Notes under the pieces: generated by a model
What the model saw: only the letters and a program-made list of their open reading frames with translations
The model's database searches: none
What the model was told of the DNA's origin: nothing
Translations under genes and position numbers: made by a program
Shown: positions 25,891 through 39,800 of the stretch, one piece after another
How positions within the stretch are numbered: the first letter of the stretch is position 1
Layout: every line of letters begins with the position of its first letter
Assembly (NCBI RefSeq): GCF_024868665.1
Contig: NC_079892.1
Span: 1,940,785 to 2,004,784, forward strand
Direction of reading: 5' to 3'
Source of the DNA: Triplophysa rosa
Taxonomy: Eukaryota > Chordata > Actinopteri > Cypriniformes > Nemacheilidae
Length of the DNA: 64,000 nt

Positions 25891-27232
25891 TCACATGTTT
25901 ATCTCATGTTTATCTCTCAGGTGTAGCGTGTACAGGGCCCACGGCTCAGGTATATACATGACACCTGGATATTTCTTCCGTAACACTTTGTCGTTCCACA
26001 AATAGGCGACCCACATAATGACTAACACGACAGACATCGAAAAACTGTAAAGCAAGAACAGCCTGTTTCCATCCGGCAGAAAACCTTTGCGCTTCTGGTG
26101 CATCACTGTGGCCGTCATGGGGAAAAATGTGAAAATAAAGGGAACGAAGATCTGGAGCCGGTTGCATAAAGCACCTTAAGTGTAATTTTCCATTAAGTGT
26201 GTCCTTAAGTATACCTTAAGTTTTACTTAAGTTATTCTCCTATTGTCTTTGCTAAAGGAAAATCACCCCTTAAGTGTCATAGGGAAAAACTTAAGGTGCT
26301 TTATGCAACCGGGCACTGACCATCTGTCACCAGATACCTGAGAGCAGAGCGATACAGTTTTTCATTCAAACATTCACACAAATATGCAACGATTTGATAA
26401 AAGCAGACATATGATGGGTGAGGTTTTTTATACTGTAAGTATTGTAAATGAGCAGCATTATGACATCCTATCACTATGATAAATCATTCTGCTGGGACAG
26501 AAATGCACAGTTGGTGAATAATAAATGGAGAACATGTCTCAAATCTCAGGATGGAAGCTGACAGTATCGTCCTGACGGCCAAAGAATAAAACACTGACCA
26601 GAAGTAAAGGCCACTGGGACCCAGGAGAAGCCAAGCGGAGGTGGACATCTGCTTCTTATCTTTGACAAAAGTGAAACAGCCGGTGAAATAAAGGAACAAG
26701 ATGAGAAAGAGAGGAACATGCCTGTAAAACACAAAACAGACAGAATCGTGAAGGAATGATTATGATGCTGTCATGCTGGTTAGTGAATAAATCAATATAT
26801 GAATTTAGCAGTAATTCTCTAATATTGTACAGCTTACCACATACAGCTGCCCAGACTCTCATCATAATATTGAAGCAACTCAATCTGTAAAAAACAAAGA
26901 CACCTTTTCAATACACAAATATTTGTAATAATATTACATCTTTCCGACTTATATCACTTATAATATTCACGACACTTTCACGTGTACAAATTTATTTCCA
27001 GCTCTGCTTTACTTAGAACCAGGACTCAGACTCAACAGGTACCAGCCTCTCTGGTTTGAGATTCTTCATGATGGGATTTTCTCGGACAGACAGGTGTAGC
27101 TGATATCCGCTAAGCAGGAGTCTGTGGTTGATGGAGTCTCTGCACCAGGTGTATGCTGACCCCCATCACAAACGTGATGATGCACAGGTAATCAGCCGAG
27201 CGGGGTAACGTCTTCGGGCTTCTCTCGATGAG
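25891..27232 (-). pseudogene. cln6: Degraded cln6 (ceroid-lipofuscinosis neuronal 6 homologue), exons 4-7 only
   Basis: Remnant of an ER multi-pass membrane protein needed for export of lysosomal enzymes. Segments matching human exons 4-7: 27232-27043, 26884-26838, 26721-26599 and 26337-25891, with splice sites at human phases. Identifying matches are [46 protein letters not shown] and [20 protein letters not shown]. Lesions: exon 4 is 190 nt rather than 189, with a +1 shift near 27,138-27,143 after SIHLV and a stop at 27,110-27,112. Exon 5 is 47 nt, missing three codons (human D-S-F). Exon 7 is interrupted after the codons for YLVTDGQ by a 164-nt inverted-repeat insertion that adds a stop at 26,301-26,303. 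No exons 1-3 could be found up to 31 kb. The intact last-exon tail shows the decay is fairly recent. A sequencing error could explain the frameshift but not the insertion or the missing 5' half. Confidence 0.8.
26155..26315. mobile_element. Inverted-repeat MITE-like insertion inside cln6 exon 7
   Basis: Perfect 23-bp inverted arms at 26,158-26,180 (CCGGTTGCATAAAGCACCTT..) and 26,290-26,312. The core is rich in CTTAAG/TTAAGT words, with no coding capacity. CAG trinucleotides (minus strand) flank the insert at 26,316-26,318 and 26,152-26,154 and may be a 3-bp target duplication. On either side the cln6 reading frame continues directly (..GATGGTCAG / ATCTTCGTT..), so the insertion point within the exon is exact. 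Superfamily not assigned. Confidence 0.85.
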
Positions 27233-27384
27233 CTGAAACAGAACATCACTGAACTTAATTGCTTGTCAAAGATACACTGAACACTGAGACATTTCTCAAA
27301 ATATCTTCTTTTGTGTTCCACTAAAGAAAGAGTCGCATCTTAAAAATAATTCTAAATATCACAAAAATAAACAGCTTTATTAAC

Positions 27385-27796
27385 TTAAAGGGATACTTCA
27401 CCCAAAAATGAAAATAGTGTCATCATTTACTCACCTTCGAGTGAAATATCTTTGTTCTGATGAAGTTATTTGTAAGAATGCTTATAACCGAACAGATCTT
27501 ACCCCCCCATTGACTCCCATAAAAATTACTTTATCATTTTTTTGTTCTGTTGAACACAAAAGAAGACATTTTGAAGAATGTAGGAGAGCAAACAGTTCTG
27601 GGGCACTTTTGACTACCATTGTCATGTTTTCCTACTATGGGAGTCAATGGGGGGCAGAATCTGTCTGGTTATAAGCATTCTTCCAAATATCTTCCTCTGT
27701 GTTCGTCAGAACAAAGAAATGTATACCGATTTGGAACAACTCGAAGGTGAGTAAATGATGACAGAATTTTCATTTTTGGGTGAAGTATCCCTTTAA
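27385..27796. mobile_element. Full-length inverted-repeat MITE (412 bp)
   Basis: The ends are TTAAAGGGATACTTCACCC and its exact reverse complement, continuing into CCAAAAATGAAAAT. The whole element is close to a long palindrome, with the two halves meeting near 27,600. It is the best-preserved copy of a family also seen at about 35,560-35,830, 43,840-44,095, 47,945-48,155 and 56,235-56,600. It may use TTAA as its target. It lies between cln6 exon 4 and the missing 5' exons. Confidence 0.9.
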
Positions 27797-30494
27797 TTAA
27801 AATCATTTAACTGATTTTTTCAGTTTCAAAATTCAACAGTTAATTTCTCCAAAATGTACATACATTAGTTTAGTTAATAAAATAATTAATTAACAAATTA
27901 AAATTTTAGTGAATTCTAATAGAAGTATCTTAGTTGATTTACGTATTTTTTTTACGTACATTTACTCAATTTAAACAGTATATTTCATTGATTTCACTAC
28001 CTTGAAATGTCCTAAATTTTGTTATTGTGCAAATTGATTTTACGTGAAACACAGTTACATTTTTAGAGTGCATACAGGTTTACAACCACACGACGGAGAA
28101 TAAATATCACACAATTTAGATTTTTGGGTGAGCCGTTCCTGTAAATGAAAGCTCGTCCTGGTGAAGGTGGATTAGAGATGTTTGAAAGAGCATAAGTATC
28201 AGCCAGCGCCGGAGCTCGTTCATGCCATCGATCATGCATTGAGAAAACATCAGTTCAGAAGACGGATCGGGGTGGAAATGCCTGGCGGATAGTTTTTGCT
28301 GATGTACACGCTCCGCTGTTGTTTATTTTCAATAGGTTGAGCAATGCATCTTCTCAACGGCATGTAGCTGCTCCGCTCATAAATTTCACATCCCTGGTGA
28401 ATTCTCTTTGGCCTTTGAGCTTTAATAAAATGTCTGAGCTGTCTACGCAAGAGGTCTCACATAAATGTGACAATGACAAAGTGTCCAACCAAAACCAGCA
28501 ACGCACAGAGCATCACGATGCAGAATGCTGCAGGTCTCTGTTCTGAGAACTTTACTTTGGTTAAAAAGGAGTCTACAAAATAAAGTTTTACACATCAGTT
28601 TTAAAAGTGAAAACAACAATAGGAACGTCTATCCGATGTCAGCATCCAGCTGTTTGTATTCCAGTCCAGCTGTTCGACAGTTTTCATTTATTCATCTCCA
28701 TCTGGCTCTCTGGTTATATTTTCTACTCTGTTGTTTGTCCTCGTCAATATTATGCAGCAGATGTCAGTGTTGTATTTTATTATCAGATTGTGTGTTTGTT
28801 CATCATATGTTGTGTGTTTATTTGCCCATGAAATCTTTCTTATTAAGTCCTGCGCTGTCAGCGCTGAGGTTAAGATTAAGATCACGGTTAAAGTGAAACG
28901 TGCATCACCATAAAATAAAACTACACCACAGTTTTAATTAGAGTTAGAAACTTACCTCATTTAAACTGCAGGATAAAAAATGCTAAAAAAAAAAAGATTG
29001 ACGGTTTTATGGACCGCTGCGTGAAAAACAGACTTTAATCTCATCTGATTCACAGTCCTCAAATCACCAACAATATCTCCTCCTTCAGGGGGATTGGGAG
29101 CCATCAAAGAGCTTTTGAATGTGATTCAAGAACAGTTTATTCGTGTACAAAAATTGTACAACCAAGAATGTCAAAGCAAACCACTTCCACAAATCTCTCT
29201 GAAACATACGTTCTTGTTTTAGAGCAAAATACTTTATATATTATTATTATAAACTATATTATACTTTATGTGAAGAAAATGAAACATATTTTTGTACTAA
29301 TGTTGTTTAATTAACATGATTGAAGACATTAATGAAATGTTATTATTTTCCGAAATCCTAATTATATTGTAAATTAGTACTTTAGAAATGTATTAAAACT
29401 ATGTATTCATAAAATTCATAGAACAATTGCATTGTTATGTACTTATACAAAAGTTAAGTATTTCTTAAAATGTGTAATTATCTTAACATTTAAAATCAAA
29501 GAAACGGTCTTGCAAAAAATTCTTACAATTGTCAAATATATAGTATTTAGTAATATAGCAATTTAGGAATTAAAATATTCCATGACAAAAACAACTGAGG
29601 GTTTTAATTTGAAAAAATGTCATTGCTCCAAAAACAATCTTCATTTATATATAGTATTTGTCCAGGATAAATTTTCACAGTGTACATAATTACTTCTCAT
29701 ATTTGAAGGGCAAATCATGAGTTTTCATAAGATTCTCTTCAAAGAGATCCAGGATAATTGTTCATGTGCATTGGACATAAATAAAACAACACCATGAAAG
29801 TGTAGAAATGGTATAAAAGGACAGAAATAAGATAAGAGAGAGTCAGACCTGGTCGGGACAGCAGCAGGCGGGGTGAAGTTGTGTCTCTTGCGAACGGTGG
29901 GACATTGCAGCCACATTTTACTGTCACCATGTAGACTCAAGTGATCACTTTCACTGACCTGTGACCTCTGACCTCAGCAGGCTTCTGTCCACTCTACAAA
30001 CCTCACATGAGACGTCTGCTCTGCTCGTAGAGGTTACATGTAACCGAAGACGTGACCGTCCAGCCCTTTAATTCACACTCACTGTCATCTGAAAACATGA
30101 ATTCGGTCTGTGCAAAACCTAATTGTTTGTCCATTTAAAAAGAAATGAATGAATGAAGATGCTGTTCAACCAAACAAAGAAGGGTTTGTGAGAGCAGTTT
30201 TGTGGTGCGTGAGGTTTGAGTTTGCAGATAAACCTTTAATCCAAACCCCTCCCTGTGTATAATGTTTGAGGATCTGGGATTTTCTGTTGGCATCATATGG
30301 CATCTGCTGTCTGCAACAAAGCATTTCTAAACTTTCAACATCTCTATATGAAACATGAAACCTGTTTAAGGTTTAATTAATGCCTGATAAATCACATTTT
30401 CAAAATTAATATTTTATCCCAAAGGTTCTTGAGCCAGGTCAAAGCTGCTAGGTTTGTTATTATTCCATCTGAACAGTGACCTGATTTATGTTAC
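27797..30494. other. Gene-free stretch where cln6 exons 1-3 would be expected
   Basis: I searched the minus strand for exon 2 (human FHLDLWFYFTLQNW) and exon 3 (human GDYFHMAYNVITPF) equivalents and saw neither. The sequence is AT-rich and unremarkable. A YAG / GTAAGT pair at about 28,958-28,970 encloses only some ten bases and is not a credible exon. Confidence 0.5.
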
Positions 30495-30555
30495 CTGCGG
30501 GATGCTCTTCGCCATTGCCAGCTTCTTGTGTCGACATGGACATATTATTGCTCAT
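30495..30555 (-). other. Possible first coding exon (cln6 or unknown), unproven
   Basis: On the minus strand ATG at 30,555 begins a 61-nt open segment, MSNNMSMSTQEAGNGEEHPA, followed by a good donor (GCAG/GTAACA). Position and strand would suit exon 1 of cln6, head-to-head with fem1b. I see no similarity to the human N terminus, and the exit phase does not clearly match. It may be chance. Confidence 0.2.
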
Positions 30556-31024
30556 CTGGCTGCTAATGAAAGAGACCATTGAGTTTAACTGATCTACGGT
30601 CAGTCTGTGTGAAATATCAAACTTTCAGTGAGTTGACGTACAGAGCTTGAACTTTCAGCGCACGGCAAACTAAAAAAATTGAAAACGGCGCCATCTACTG
30701 GACCTGATCCAGTCGAAAAATAAAGGAAAGGAATTTTAAGACGCTTTACATTACTACAGTATTTTCATGTGATCTGTCAGCTACATTAAATCAGCAGCAT
30801 TGTAAATTTCTTTTAAAGTAATCATTTATTATTTTAATGAGGTTTAATTACGGTTTATTTTAATTTAGTATAGAGAAAAGGCGTCTGCCCGTGTGTTTAT
30901 TTTTAAAGTGTTGACAGTAAAAAAAAATTGCTAGTCATTTAATGTGTAGCATTTTCTTTCATTTACAATCATGCAAATAAAGTGCCTTTTAATTGGGAAA
31001 AAAACCCCAATGGGAAATGTACCT

Positions 31025-31150
31025 TTATTTTGTAAAAGACAGCGCCGGAATTCCTCGCGATGCATTTCCTGTTTTTGGCGCCGTCACTTCCGTGCGTCGC
31101 ACTGGCAAAGGTGAAAAGAAGAGCGCAAAACCGAGTGTTGTTTTTTAATT
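31025..31150 (+). promoter_or_regulatory. Probable fem1b promoter / CpG-rich start region
   Basis: CpG-dense sequence about 0.5 kb before the fem1b start codon has an E2F-like site (TTTTTGGCGCC), ETS-type cores (CACTTCCG) and the word AATTCCTCGCG, and no TATA box. It may serve both directions, as cln6 runs the opposite way. A splice acceptor-like CTCAG at about 31,584-31,588 would allow a non-coding first exon from here to join the coding exon. Confidence 0.45.
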
Positions 31151-31574
31151 GATTCGCGAAATCTGGATTAAACGCGTTTAACCGAACTGAGATCTGTAAC
31201 ATCCCGAAAGGATAAGAGAGAAAAGAGCAGCAAAGTGCAGAAAGTGGGCGAGTAATCCCGATTGTTACTGAAGCGAAAGGGATTTCTTGTGAATTAGCGT
31301 TTAGTTTACGTTATATTTTAACATAATAAACGAACTAGACATTGCACGTTTAATATCGTATTTGATCTCATTATAACAAGCATTTAATATGAATCAGTTT
31401 TATAATCAAAATTGAGTGTAATAGCAGCAGCAGTGGGTGAGATTTAAAGTCAGATTGACATGAGACGATCAGACAACAAGTGTCGTGTTTACATTACAAG
31501 ATCAGATCTAATCAACAATCCAGTGTTTTATTACACATTCACCATAATGGCAAAGTCTCTGTATTCACATGTAA

Positions 31575-33858
<2,284 letters not shown>

Positions 33859-34382
33859 GGGTTCGGTCAAACCCGTGAAATGGTGCTGAGGACTTCTCAA
33901 TGACTTTTTTTATCGTTTACGGACTCGGCACAGTTTTCTAATATATGCACATTCATAATGCATAATGCGACTTTGGAGCGACACTTTAGGATGGAGTTTT
34001 TTTATAGATCAGAGATGTCGTCAATGGACACGAGACTCTTTTCTTTCCTCATTTGAACTCTTTGGGTTTTGGAAAGCATTTTAATGTGCGAATGATGAAT
34101 ATAGTTGCAACAAGCTGCTCTTTTCATTTTTAAAACATATTATTTTATAAAAGGTTTATTTAAAACAAAGTCTTATTTCTATTTTATGAGAAGTCAATAG
34201 CTGATGTCCTGAATCTCTTCTCTTATTTGAATACTAAAATGTGCCTGTAACCAGATGTTTATTGTTATTGTTGATATAATTATTATTGGGTATTTTTTAA
34301 TTTGCCACTGTAAAGCCACTTGCGTTCATGAGCACATCATGCTGGAGCTCTATTGAGTCACAGGGCCTTATTCTGACGGGTG

Positions 34383-34383
<1 letters not shown>

Positions 34384-34424
<41 letters not shown>

Positions 34425-34448
34425 GTGTGTGTGTGTGTGCGCGTGTGT
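34384..34448. repeat. GT dinucleotide microsatellite
   Basis: (GT)n with GC interruptions, about 65 bp, in the likely fem1b 3' UTR. Confidence 0.95.
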
Positions 34449-35554
34449 GAGACAGCATGTCTTCCTGCTTTAGCAGTCTGTGTACGGTTGAATGCACGTT
34501 TACATGTGGTGGAAACTGAATGTCCAGGTTTTTAACCCGTTGTGTTTTTACTCAGTTTACTGGAGATTGTTCCGTGTCAGTGTTTTTATTTTTAAACCAA
34601 ATCAACTAAAAATTAAAAACAAAAAATCAGAGACGTCTGTGAGATTCTGCATGCTTCTTTATTTTTACCATTTGAGTTTTCTCCACTTTTAAAACCTGGA
34701 GACGTTTGCAAGCGTTCATGGTATAAACTACTGTTAAACACATTTCAGTATGACAGTTTTCAGCATTTCGGAAGAATTATAAAGTTGTCAAAACTATAAA
34801 ATAACACAAATGGAAGTAATGAAGTTTCGTATTGACCCAAATATTAAATTATTTTCTAGAGTATCCGGTATCTAGTAAAGTGAACAATCTGCCTTTGGTT
34901 GGCTGATTTTTTAAAATATGGAATAAGCATCAAGCGTCTCTTAATTCCTATTCAAGTTTGAATTTAAAAGCAAATATTTCACATTTAAATGTCAAATTCC
35001 AAGCTATTCAGTGGTTCGACAGTTATAATAATAAAACACTTTTTTTACACACAGTTTTAATTCAGACTCGGATCTCTTATGCAGTTTATATAAATATTTA
35101 TATACAAGTATATATGGTTTCACAAGTGCAATCATACAATATTCTGCTCTTACACAATAATGTGCACAATGAACATTTCGTTCTTCTATAATCTTTATAT
35201 ACAAAAAAACGTTGCAAAAGAAGAAATAAAGTGAGTGAAAGAGTGAAATGACTGCTGTGAACCGTAAGGTTTTAGTCTGAGGAGAAGGTTTGTGGAGAGT
35301 TGAGTGAGAGTTGAAACTTCATCTAAAACCTAAAATCTTTCAAATGGTGTATAAGCAGTGTTCATTCTCAGGCTAATCGAGAAATATGTCCTTTAAAATG
35401 GATAGAAAATTGTATTTATAAAATGTGTCGCACTGCAGGACAGCTTATCGAGTTAAAAAATATACACTTGTTTATGCATAAACTGAACGTGAATTGTGAA
35501 CAATGCCAGAAAGGTCGTCATGTCCATGTTATTTGTCCTTTCAATTTTCCTTAA

Positions 35555-35832
35555 GGGCATTTCACACAATAAAAAAATCCTGTCATCATTTATTCACCCT
35601 CACGTGGTTGTAAACCTGTGTATGACTATTCTTTTACGAAACACAAAAGAAGATATTTTGAGAAATGTCTCAGTGGTTTTGTGTTCATACAATTGAAGTC
35701 TATGGAGTTTAATGTTGTTTGGTTACCAACGTTCTTCAAAATATCTTCTTTTGTGTTCTGCTGAAGAAAGAAACTCGTACATGTTTGCGATGACATGGCG
35801 GTAAATAAATGACAGAACTTTCATTTTTGGAT
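35555..35832. mobile_element. MITE copy related to the 27,385-27,796 element
   Basis: Shares CATCATTTATTCACCCTCA, ACACAAAAGAAGATATTTTG, AAAATATCTTCTTTTGTGTT and a right-end ACTTTCATTTTTGG. The ends are eroded. The two halves are inverted relative to each other. Confidence 0.8.
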
Positions 35833-36450
35833 CTAAAAACTGCTTCTTGCCCATGAACTGTATAAATAATGATGCCTGGATGTAAAAGCATATTTCACAC
35901 ATTTATCTGAAACAGATGGTTACAAAGTGGAAAAAAGTTGCATTAGGGGCGATTCACATTACGTGTCTTTTGCGCGCGCAAGTTCGTGGTGCATAATAAT
36001 CTTACGGTTAAATATATTTTTATTGTGTTGCATTATATTGCTAAATTTTCATAAAGCTTTATTCATATGTACAGATTTGAAACTGTTGACACTGTGCAAA
36101 TTCAGCTTGAATTTACGCCATAGCAAAAAAAGTGATGATTACAGTCACAACACGCAAACATTTCAATCGTCACTAAACAGACGAGACTTTAAATTCTCGC
36201 CGAGGTGGATATATCAGTTTGTCAGTCCTGTGTTTTAATTTGTCTTTTGTTGTTGACGTCTATTTCTGTTCATTTCTCAGAAAGGCCACAGTTTGAGCCT
36301 CATGAAAGCATTTTCACATCTGTGTGGAATATCGGAGCAGCATGAGGCGATCTGATTGGTTCCTAGTCAGAGTGCAGGGGGGCGTGGCAGTGCGTAGGGA
36401 GTCCCTGAGTGATTGGCTATGGAGGAGGTTGTGATGCGGTTGCCGTGGCA

Positions 36451-36530
36451 CTACCGATCCTCAGCGGTCGACTGTTCGTCCTTCTTTCTCTTCTGCCTGT
36501 TAAAGAATCCAAGCTGTGGATGAGAGAGAG

Positions 36531-36609
<79 letters not shown>

Positions 36610-36896
36610 AAAAGGCTTGAACACATCCCAAACCTGTTTGATATTTAAACTTTCTTTGAAAAGCAAAAATAGAACACATAACATGACATGAAAATAAATA
36701 ATTATTAGTTTCGTTGCTCTCAAGGAAACACCACGTTATACAGTACTATCCCTGGAACTATAAATTGAAAACGGTTTCCGACCTTCCAGAGAGCCAGGAC
36801 CAGCAGGGCGAGAAGCTGTATTCCACCCAGAGTGCTTCCGACGATCACCCAGATGGGAATTCTGTTATCTTCCTCTTTTCTGATCTCCAGGATTAT
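36451..36896 (-). CDS. itga11: itga11 exons 29-30: transmembrane helix and cytoplasmic tail
   Basis: Exons 36896-36783 and 36513-36451 (stop TAG). Exon 29 encodes [20 protein letters not shown] and the rest of the membrane helix, with a Gln (about residue 1150) where human has Leu. Exon 30 encodes [20 protein letters not shown]. The alpha-integrin GFFKR clasp is present as GFFNR (human alpha-11 has GFFRS), so the juxtamembrane Lys is replaced. The tail is shorter than human and acidic at the end. Confidence 0.93.
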
Positions 36897-39800
36897 CTAC
36901 AGAACCACAAAACAAAACCATAAATTAAAATATATGACATTTTGAAACCCCAAAATACAGCGGCGCAAAAATTTTAACATTATTTTCACAACTATTTATA
37001 GGTATGTGTTTAGGTAAAATTATCATTTCTTTTTCATTCTGTAATCTACTAACAATTTTTCTCCCAAATAAAAAAAACATTGTTTCTATTTGCTTTTGTT
37101 TGCAGAAAATGAAAAGAGGAGAAAGATGCTCTGTATTTTTTCAGACCTCAAATACTGCGAAGAAAACAAGTTCAGATTCACGTTTCTTTAGGAAAAGTTC
37201 AAAACCATTTTTTTATGTGATAACCTTGATTTTTGTCAGTTTTCACATTGTTATTGGATGACTTTACGTCACTCCTGAGGTTTGATTTTGTTGAAATAAT
37301 AATAAATAATATAATATATACATTCTGCACAACTTTGAAACCAATAAATAATAACAGTGTGGGGAAAATCTTACATAAATTAATGACATATTTAAATATT
37401 TGTGATTACATTAAAGTACAACTGAAATGTCCTCAATAAGCTTAAATAGACTTTTTTTTCTTTATGTTAAAAATAAAGACTTTTATAATGTTGGGGTGAC
37501 ATTTTAGCATATGTTGACGCTTCAGGCTGAACGTCCTGCATGTGTTTTATCAGTCAGAAGGGGGCAGCATATCTTCAACTTTGGTTCCCAAAAGTACTTC
37601 TGGTCATTTTCCACATGCCCAGAAATTCCTCAATGACGTATTGACTTCACAGAAAAACAGATCAAATGTGTTTCTCCCATCATTTATGAAAATGTTGTCC
37701 TATTTTATTATCACCGAACACTACGCTAGAGTACAGGGTTCACCAGCTCAAACGCTTCAACAGATACTCACATGTCTCGCCGGCCGTTCCTCGTGAAGAA
37801 ACATCGGACTGGAGGAGCTCAGCTCCACTGCGGCCGTCATCGCCAGCTCCAGCTTTTTAAAATTCACCTAAAGAACCCCAAAACTCATGAAACAATAGAG
37901 GCCACACCAACACTTAAGTGTTTCCATGAGAAAAATGACAGATGAGATCTCTAATATCTCAGTTCTCCTGAGAAAAGGAGTCTGTTTGCAATCAAAAGGA
38001 ATATTATTGAAGATGTCAATATGAACTCACGGCGTAGAGCGTGTGGATGTCGAGGAATCCCGCCGCAGTAACGCTCACGTCTCTCTGAGGAAGCAGGTTG
38101 ATTCTGCACTGCGCAAATAACGCGTCGCTGATGGACGACGAGTTCTACAAACAACACAACATTCAACCACATCTGATCATGTCACATCTGGAAACACAAC
38201 ACGCCAAACAGGAAGCAAAAAGCTTAAGCTGCGTGGCTTGAAATCAAACAATTTCTTTATTTCATTTCCAACACAAATGACTGCTTGCATGTCAAAGCAC
38301 TAGCAGGTCTGGATGATGTTGAGAATGACTGTGATATCTTCTGTTAGTTGGTTTCACATGCAGATGGATGAAGTGTAAAAGTGAAAGTTTACCGGGTTGA
38401 TGGAGAGGTCCTGGTGAAGTGATGAACCGGCGGTGATGACACGTGGAACGTTACAGTGAGAGCCAGACGTCTGTGAAGAGCGCACTGACATCAGAAACAG
38501 CTGACACACTGTGTACTGCAAGTCATTCTTCATATTCAATCAGATCCAGATTTATTCATTGAGAACAGAACACTTTTCCTCAAGGGTCATTCTATGTCAA
38601 CTCAACCAGACGTCCCTGAATTCTGCAAATTCTTTTAATGGAGAAAGAAATATTTAAATCACGAAGAAAGATAAGACGTTAAATGTAATGGATGAATATT
38701 TATTAAGTAATTCATTGTTTTGTAAGGAAAATTAGATTTTTAACCCAAAATTTGGTGCCAATTGCTGGAGGTAAAAAGTGACTTTTTAAAGACGACAGCA
38801 TCCTTATTTTCATTTTACACGGAGATTGGTGGATATATTAGTTGAATCTGTTGACTTTAGTAATATTTGTTGCATTACATGCCAAAGGTGACAGTCCAAA
38901 CATGAGGAAAAAGCACTTTTTGTGTTGTTTTTCCAAAGTTTGAATAGCTGTAATTCAAGACTTATTAAAGATATCTTAATATACTTTTATATTCTGATTC
39001 TGAATAAACGTGTCTCTTTGTAACTATTACATGGCCTTAAATGGTACAATACCAGAAATATCAGGATCTCAATCATCTCTGGTTGAATTGACACAGAATT
39101 GAAGTACAGTATGACAACACTTGGAAACTATGGAAAAAAAACCATAATAATCCACCTGATCAATATCCAGGTCTGATATGTGCAGGAGAGAATCAGCATT
39201 TCTAATCACAGCGAAGATGCTCAGCGTGAAGAGAAGATCTGATATGGGAAACAGACCCAGATTCTGGATCTGCAAAAATAAAAACTCGTGAGCTCATGAG
39301 TTCAATCTGGTGTCAGACATCCAAAGGAAATATTTCTTTTACTCGAAGACGGCGCATGAAATATTAAACTGCGCTAAATCTGCAGACTATTTGAAAAGCT
39401 CTTAAGGATCGAGAAGAACGCTTCTGGTGTTCACCTGATAGGAGAGATTGAATCCTGGTCCTGTACCGATGGGGAAACTCTGAACGACATCAGGTTTGAT
39501 CTCGAAACGGGACGGACTGGAATCTCTAAAGGGAAAGACGCATTTTTGTTCTTGTTATGTGATATATACAACATTAATGCCGAGTAGGACCACTTGTGGT
39601 ACCGTGTGAAGAGAACGTCTGCTTCATATTTGAGGGTGTGATAGATGTCATTGATGTTGTCCTCTGGAGAGATCTCTTCACTTTCACTACAAGAACACAA
39701 ACACATCGCTCAGAAATGACTAGAAATCTTTAACAGCTTTAGCACATCCCTCAAGAAAAAATACTCTAGTGTACTCTAGAGTTTACTGTGGAAACTGTAA

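Larger units (their letters stand above)
33859..36450. other. Region between the convergent fem1b and itga11 3' ends
   Basis: It holds both 3' UTRs. Contents: a (GT)n tract at 34,384-34,448, an AT-rich block at 34,900-35,220, an AATAAA near 35,224 that could end fem1b transcripts, a MITE copy at about 35,560-35,830, and a second element's terminal motif at about 35,945 (GGGGCGATTCACATTACGTG). No further exon seen. Confidence 0.55.

Noticed and set aside
28958..28970. Tiny YAG / GTAAGT-bounded segment on the minus strand as a cln6 micro-exon
   Set aside because: Only about ten bases long and no resemblance to cln6 exon 2 or 3.
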